From Pyrinomonadaceae bacterium (GTDB taxonomy: Bacteria > Acidobacteriota > Blastocatellia > Pyrinomonadales > Pyrinomonadaceae): a DNA stretch of 8,603 nucleotides. Under the pieces are notes generated by a model, which saw only the letters and a program-made list of their open reading frames with translations, was not told the DNA's origin and ran no database searches. Every line of letters starts with the position of its first letter. The stretch's first letter is position 1. The DNA lies in NCBI GenBank assembly GCA_013695245.1, contig JACDAW010000185.1:1-8603 (forward strand), given 5' to 3'. Below are positions 5,453 through 8,603 of this stretch, piece by piece. The translations under genes were made by a program, and so were the position numbers.

Positions 5453-6538
5453 ATGAAGAACAATTTACAAAAGCGTCTAACTCTTTACTGTTTGGTTTTC
5501 TTTGTTCTGATCGCGGGAAGCAGCGAGACAACGCGCGGGCAAAGCGGGAGGCAGACGGATGCACAGGGGGGGCAGGCTGGAACGGCGACGCGCACGCCAC
5601 CACCACCGGGCAGTGATGATGATGATGAGGTGATTCGCACACGCACGGAGGAGGTGTTGTTGCCGATTTCGGTGCGCGATGAACGTGGGCGTCCCGTAGC
5701 GGGTTTAAGCGCCGATAATTTTTTTGTTTATGAAAAGGGGGTCAGGCAAGATATTGCGAGTTTTAACCGGCGGCGCGTGCCGGCAAACATCGTGCTGCTG
5801 CTTGACGCTTCGGGCAGCGTCTTCAGCCAGATGCGTCTGATTCGCGCGGCGGCAGTAAATTTCTCGCGCGGTTTGATGCCGGAAGATCGCATTTCTGTGA
5901 TGCAATTTGCAGATAAGGTGGAACTCTTACAAGACTGGACACCGGCGACGGAGACGAAGAAGATCGAGTTGGCGCTCAACTTTCGTTACCATCCCGGCGA
6001 GCAGACAAACTTCTACGAGGGATTGTACACGGCGGCCGAGAATCAATTGAGGAAAGTCGAAGGACGACGAATCATTATTTTGTTAACTGATGGAATAGAT
6101 ACGGCGGCGCGCCCGAAGAAGAGTTTTGCGCAAGCTTTACAGGCGGTGGAGAGCGCGGAGGCGAGCGTGTATGTAGTGAGTCTCACGGCGAGTTTGCGCG
6201 CGATGGTCGAAAGACAGACGGGCGGGCGTTTGAGACGTTTGCTCGCTGGCGGTTACGATCCGCAGTATATCGCGCAGGTTCTTCGTCAGATTGATGAAGC
6301 GGAGGAGAGTTTAGGCAAACTGGCGATTGGCACGGGCGGGCGAATGTTTCTGCCGCTTGAGGAAACGGAATTGTCTCCGGCTTATGATGCGATTGCGGAA
6401 GAATTGCGCACACAATATATTATCACCTATACACCGAAGCCACGCGCGGCTGAGGGTGAGTGGCGACAGATACGTGTGCTGGTAACGCCGGGCGGGTATG
6501 ACGTCGCGGCACGGACGGGTTACATGAGACGCCCGTAA
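5453..6538 (+). CDS. Secreted VWA-domain protein (VWFA-related Acidobacterial domain type)
   Basis: The 361-residue product starts with a Sec signal: MKNNLQKR, a hydrophobic core LTLYCLVFFVLIAG, then a polar region. No lipobox Cys is seen, so it is probably periplasmic or exported. A low-complexity Pro/Asp linker (about 49-58, GATGATGATGAT in the DNA) follows. Residues 65-105 form the pre-VWA strand region (VLLPISVRDERGRPVAGLSADNFFVYEKG) characteristic of the acidobacterial VWFA-related family. The VWA domain runs about 112-330, with an intact MIDAS: Asp118, Ser120 and Ser122 in DASGS, Thr185 in GEQTNF, and Asp213 in LLTDGID. The C-terminal ELRTQYIITYTP and the final strands also match the family. 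ATG 5453 is chosen over the longer open frame (from 5384) because it begins the signal peptide and avoids overlap with the upstream gene. The ligand and role are unknown; metal-dependent protein binding is likely. Confidence 0.88.
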   Translation: MKNNLQKRLTLYCLVFFVLIAGSSETTRGQSGRQTDAQGGQAGTATRTPPPPGSDDDDEVIRTRTEEVLLPISVRDERGRPVAGLSADNFFVYEKGVRQDIASFNRRRVPANIVLLLDASGSVFSQMRLIRAAAVNFSRGLMPEDRISVMQFADKVELLQDWTPATETKKIELALNFRYHPGEQTNFYEGLYTAAENQLRKVEGRRIIILLTDGIDTAARPKKSFAQALQAVESAEASVYVVSLTASLRAMVERQTGGRLRRLLAGGYDPQYIAQVLRQIDEAEESLGKLAIGTGGRMFLPLEETELSPAYDAIAEELRTQYIITYTPKPRAAEGEWRQIRVLVTPGGYDVAARTGYMRRP

Positions 6539-6554
6539 GGGAAGGGGAGTTAGC

Positions 6555-6962
6555 ATGGCGGAAGATGCAACGAAAGCGGGCGGAGCGGCGTGGATGTTCG
6601 GGCTACTGTCATGGCTGGTGCCGGGAATCGGTCACTTGTTACAGGGGCGCTGGAGGCGCGGAGTGCTGCTCGGCGGGTGTGTCATCGGATTATTCGCAGC
6701 AGGCTTGTTATTAGGCGGTCATCTTTTCGACCTCACGGATTTCAGCGGCGGTTTGCTAGCGCAGGTGTTCGGGCTTTTTGATCTGGGTTCAGGATTGCTT
6801 TACGGGGTCGCGCAAATGTTAGGGCTTAGCGCGGCGAACACGTCTGAGTCAGCGGCACGCTCGACTTATGAATACGGCAATACGTTTTTGATGATCGCCG
6901 GACTTGTCAATTACCTTGTTATGCTCGATGCCTTTGACATCAGCGCCGGGAGGAAAAATTGA
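6555..6962 (+). CDS. DUF6677-like small integral membrane protein
   Basis: The 135-residue protein has about four hydrophobic segments (roughly 13-29, 36-55, 66-90, 108-127). Its N-terminal hairpin LVPGIGHLLQGRWRRGVLL recalls TM2-domain and DUF6677 proteins, where a Pro-Gly-x-Gly-His turn precedes a basic loop. Location is the cytoplasmic membrane; function is unknown. The ATG has a good ribosome binding site, AAGGGGAG (6542-6549), 5 nt upstream. It begins 16 nt after the VWA stop and its stop overlaps the start of the next small gene, so these three genes are probably cotranscribed. Confidence 0.75.
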   Translation: MAEDATKAGGAAWMFGLLSWLVPGIGHLLQGRWRRGVLLGGCVIGLFAAGLLLGGHLFDLTDFSGGLLAQVFGLFDLGSGLLYGVAQMLGLSAANTSESAARSTYEYGNTFLMIAGLVNYLVMLDAFDISAGRKN

Positions 6963-7129
6963 CTCACCTGATAATGATTATATTGCTCGCGGCGTTTGTG
7001 GCGGCCGCCTTTGGAATTATCGGCAAAGACTCACCGCGCGGGCGGGCAGTTTACGGACTTAGTGTCTTCGCAAAATTCGTGGGAGTGGCATTTGTGCTCG
7101 CTTGGATCCTTTACTTCCTCCCCGGATAA
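6959..7129 (+). CDS. 56-aa membrane protein overlapping the upstream gene
   Basis: A short frame starts at TTG 6959-6961, overlapping the TGA (6960-6962) of the DUF6677-like gene in the arrangement TTGA, and ends with TAA 7127-7129. A strong ribosome binding site GGGAGG (6948-6953) lies exactly 5 nt before the TTG. The product MTHLIMIILLAAFVAAAFG... has two hydrophobic segments (about 4-21 and 35-54) separated by a charged loop GKDSPRGRAV, a hairpin with probable termini on the same side of the membrane. ATG 6974-6976 in frame is an alternative start with no Shine-Dalgarno. The stop/start overlap suggests translational coupling, and both proteins being membrane-embedded suggests they may form a complex. 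I recognise no family. Confidence 0.65.
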   Translation: MTHLIMIILLAAFVAAAFGIIGKDSPRGRAVYGLSVFAKFVGVAFVLAWILYFLPG

Positions 7130-7161
7130 CCAAGCGTCCGATAACAACAATTTTAATCAGC

Positions 7162-7167
7162 TATAAT
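7162..7167 (+). promoter_or_regulatory. Consensus -10 box directly before recO (possible leaderless start)
   Basis: A perfect TATAAT ends 7 nt before ATG 7175, so transcription would begin at about the A of the start codon. The hexamer 17 nt upstream is CGATAA (7139-7144), a poor -35. No useful Shine-Dalgarno fits in the gap. It lies in the 45-nt spacer after the small membrane protein. Confidence 0.45.
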
Positions 7168-7174
7168 TTGAAGA

Positions 7175-7930
7175 ATGGGTTTAGTTGACACAGAAGCGAT
7201 AATTCTGCGTAGTTACCGGTTGGCGGAAGCGGATAAGATCGTGATCAGTTTGACGAAGAGCGCAGGAGTCGTGCGCGGAGTGGCAAACGGAGCGCGACGA
7301 CTTAAAAGTAAATATGGTGCGAGCCTTGAGCCGTTCACGCTTGTAACGCTCAACTATTACGAAAAGGAAGGGCGCGAATTAGTATCGCTGCGGCATGTCG
7401 AAATCCTTAAATCATACTTCGATTTGGCACGAAACACTGAGGCTGTGCACGCGTTGGAATACTGGGGCGAACTTGTGCTTGAGTTTGCTCCGCCGCACGA
7501 GCCGAATGAAAAGCTTTTTCGCATGGCTAAAGCCTGTGTTGAGGCGTTGGCTGAAGAGCCCGGACAAGTTGATGCCTGCGTGCGTTACTTTGAGATTTGG
7601 ACATTAAAGCTGGCGGGCTTTCTACCGGATTTACGCGCGTGCGCCGCGTGTAAACGGGAGTTAGGGGAAGACGAAACCGCCACCATTAATCTTGATCAGA
7701 CTCTTCACTGCGCGGCATGTTCCAAGCATGTCGGTGACAAATGGAGCAGCGAGTCACTCAAAAGAATGCGTCTCATCCAACGAGTCAGCCCGCTTAATTT
7801 CGCCCGTGCTAGTACGGGAAGCGCAATGGCTGCACGCCGAGAGCTGTCACAGATCACAGAGCGTTTGATCGCACGCGCCCTTGAGCGCGCGCCACGCGGA
7901 CACTCGAACTTCATCACAGCGGATAATTAA
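7175..7930 (+). CDS. recO: DNA repair protein RecO
   Basis: RecO works with RecR (and RecF) to load RecA onto SSB-coated single-stranded DNA in recombinational repair, and it anneals complementary strands. The 251-residue protein has the family order: an N-terminal OB fold opening with DTEAIILRSYRLAEADKIV and LTKSAGVVRGVANGARR (residues 5-42, the basic DNA-binding part), then SLEPFTLVTLNYYEKEGRELVSL, then a helical domain (about 85-150), and a four-Cys zinc site at Cys156, Cys159, Cys179 and Cys182 (CAAC...CAAC). It is of normal length. ATG 7175 is the family start and lies 7 nt after a TATAAT box. The LptF-like gene starts 9 nt after its TAA, so the two are probably cotranscribed. Confidence 0.93.
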   Translation: MGLVDTEAIILRSYRLAEADKIVISLTKSAGVVRGVANGARRLKSKYGASLEPFTLVTLNYYEKEGRELVSLRHVEILKSYFDLARNTEAVHALEYWGELVLEFAPPHEPNEKLFRMAKACVEALAEEPGQVDACVRYFEIWTLKLAGFLPDLRACAACKRELGEDETATINLDQTLHCAACSKHVGDKWSSESLKRMRLIQRVSPLNFARASTGSAMAARRELSQITERLIARALERAPRGHSNFITADN

Positions 7931-7939
7931 AGACAGCAA

Positions 7940-8603
7940 ATGATTGGAAGACGATGGCACATCGAACGTTACATTGCGGCTGCAATCTTGCCGTACTTGC
8001 TCATTGCGTTGCTGTTACTGACAGCGATCTTGTTTGCGCAGCAGGTAGGAAGATTCGCTGAGATTCTGGGTGCCACGCGCGCGCCCCTCGACATCGTTTT
8101 TGAAATCGCGCTTGGTCTCACCCCTAACGTACTAATCTTCACCGTGCCGTTGGCAACACTGGCGGGAACGGTAATCGGATTCAGTCGCATGAACAGCGAT
8201 AGCGAAGTGGTGGCGATGCGCGCTTCGGGGGTCGGTCCGTGGCAGATGCTCGCGCCCGCGCTGTTGATCGGCACAGTATTAACCGCTTGCACGCTCTACA
8301 TCGGCATTAAGATGGTGCCGGGAGCGGCGAGGTCGCTAAGAGAGGTGGCGGTGCGTGCGGCGCTTATCAAACTTCAGTCACCGGTCGAGTTGAGGTCATT
8401 TAATACAGAGATTCCGGGCAAGATCATCTTCGTGCATGAAGGCGACGAAGCAAGCAACCTGTGGCGCGGCGTGTTCATTCTCGCAGAGGAAAAGGACAAG
8501 AAAGTTTTAGTGACTGCACGCACAGGACGCATTGACTCGTCGAATGAGCAAGCGGAGCTGGTTCTTTCCGATGGGCAAGCGATAACACTATCTTCCTCAA
8601 CAC
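7940..8603 (+). CDS. LptF/LptG-family LPS export permease (3' truncated by window end)
   Basis: The first 221 codons of a YjgP/YjgQ permease run off the right edge without a stop; full family members are about 360-400 residues. LptF and LptG form the membrane part of the LptB2FG ABC exporter that pulls LPS from the inner membrane onto the LptC-A-D bridge. Visible are a first membrane helix (about 12-34), the paired helices 50-80, the family signature GFSRMNSDSEVVAMRASGVG (80-99) with the coupling-helix Arg/Met, a further helix about 101-125, and the start of the periplasmic beta-jellyroll (from about 145, including KIIFVHEG). Whether it is LptF or LptG cannot be decided from this half. ATG 7940 begins 9 nt after recO; no strong Shine-Dalgarno is seen, so coupling to recO translation is possible. 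Confidence 0.9.
   Translation, partial: MIGRRWHIERYIAAAILPYLLIALLLLTAILFAQQVGRFAEILGATRAPLDIVFEIALGLTPNVLIFTVPLATLAGTVIGFSRMNSDSEVVAMRASGVGPWQMLAPALLIGTVLTACTLYIGIKMVPGAARSLREVAVRAALIKLQSPVELRSFNTEIPGKIIFVHEGDEASNLWRGVFILAEEKDKKVLVTARTGRIDSSNEQAELVLSDGQAITLSSST

Noticed and set aside
5610..5630. GAT repeat as a possible microsatellite or phase-variable tract
   Set aside because: It is only about four GAT units, encodes a short Asp-rich linker in frame, and is a trinucleotide repeat that would not change the reading frame.
7969..8292. 107-codon open frame on - at the right end
   Set aside because: It is antisense to the LptF/LptG signature region; the + frame runs unbroken from ATG 7940 to the window edge and carries the family motif.

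Overview
The window looks like an ordinary chromosomal stretch of a Gram-negative bacterium, most likely an acidobacterium. The main pointers are a secreted VWA protein of the 'VWFA-related Acidobacterial domain' type (5453-6538), a free-standing ClpC-like N-terminal (Clp_N) module, HslV, an LptF/LptG permease (hence an LPS outer membrane), and weak or absent Shine-Dalgarno sites before many genes. The taxon is an inference from family content. No rRNA, tRNA, CRISPR array, insertion sequence or phage gene is visible.

Layout. At the left edge, a possible gene tail on + (2-94) and inverted repeats (92-168) lie convergent to hslV (170-721, -), which has a near-consensus promoter and a leader of only about 10 nt. 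A divergent spacer (722-926) separates it from the + strand genes, which fill the rest: a class I glutamine amidotransferase-like peptidase C26 protein (927-1712), an SDR/FabG-like oxidoreductase (1747-2514), a Clp_N-domain gene interrupted by an in-frame TAG (2598-3149), an open reading frame that continues without a stop into a DUF1343/NamZ-type protein (3150-4403), an FmdE-like protein with a C-terminal zinc finger (4483-5076), a 115-residue unknown (5097-5444), the VWA protein (5453-6538), a DUF6677-like membrane protein (6555-6962), a 56-residue membrane protein starting at TTG 6959, recO (7175-7930) and the start of an lptF/lptG-type permease (7940 to the right edge).

How the genes work together. 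The run 4483-7129 is tightly spaced and is probably one or two transcription units. It places a cytoplasmic zinc-binding protein beside small unknown, secreted and membrane proteins, with no obvious common pathway. recO and the LptF-like gene are 9 nt apart and probably cotranscribed; their link is positional only. The NamZ-like protein suggests peptidoglycan MurNAc recycling, and the PuuD-like hydrolase and SDR look like unlinked metabolic enzymes.

The most unusual spot is 2598-3150. A clearly recognisable Clp_N reading frame starts just downstream of a TATAAT box, is cut after 21 codons by TAG where the ClpC family commonly has Gln, and then runs on with no stop into the NamZ-type gene, which has its own internal ribosome binding site and ATG. 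I did not find a convincing new multi-gene system.
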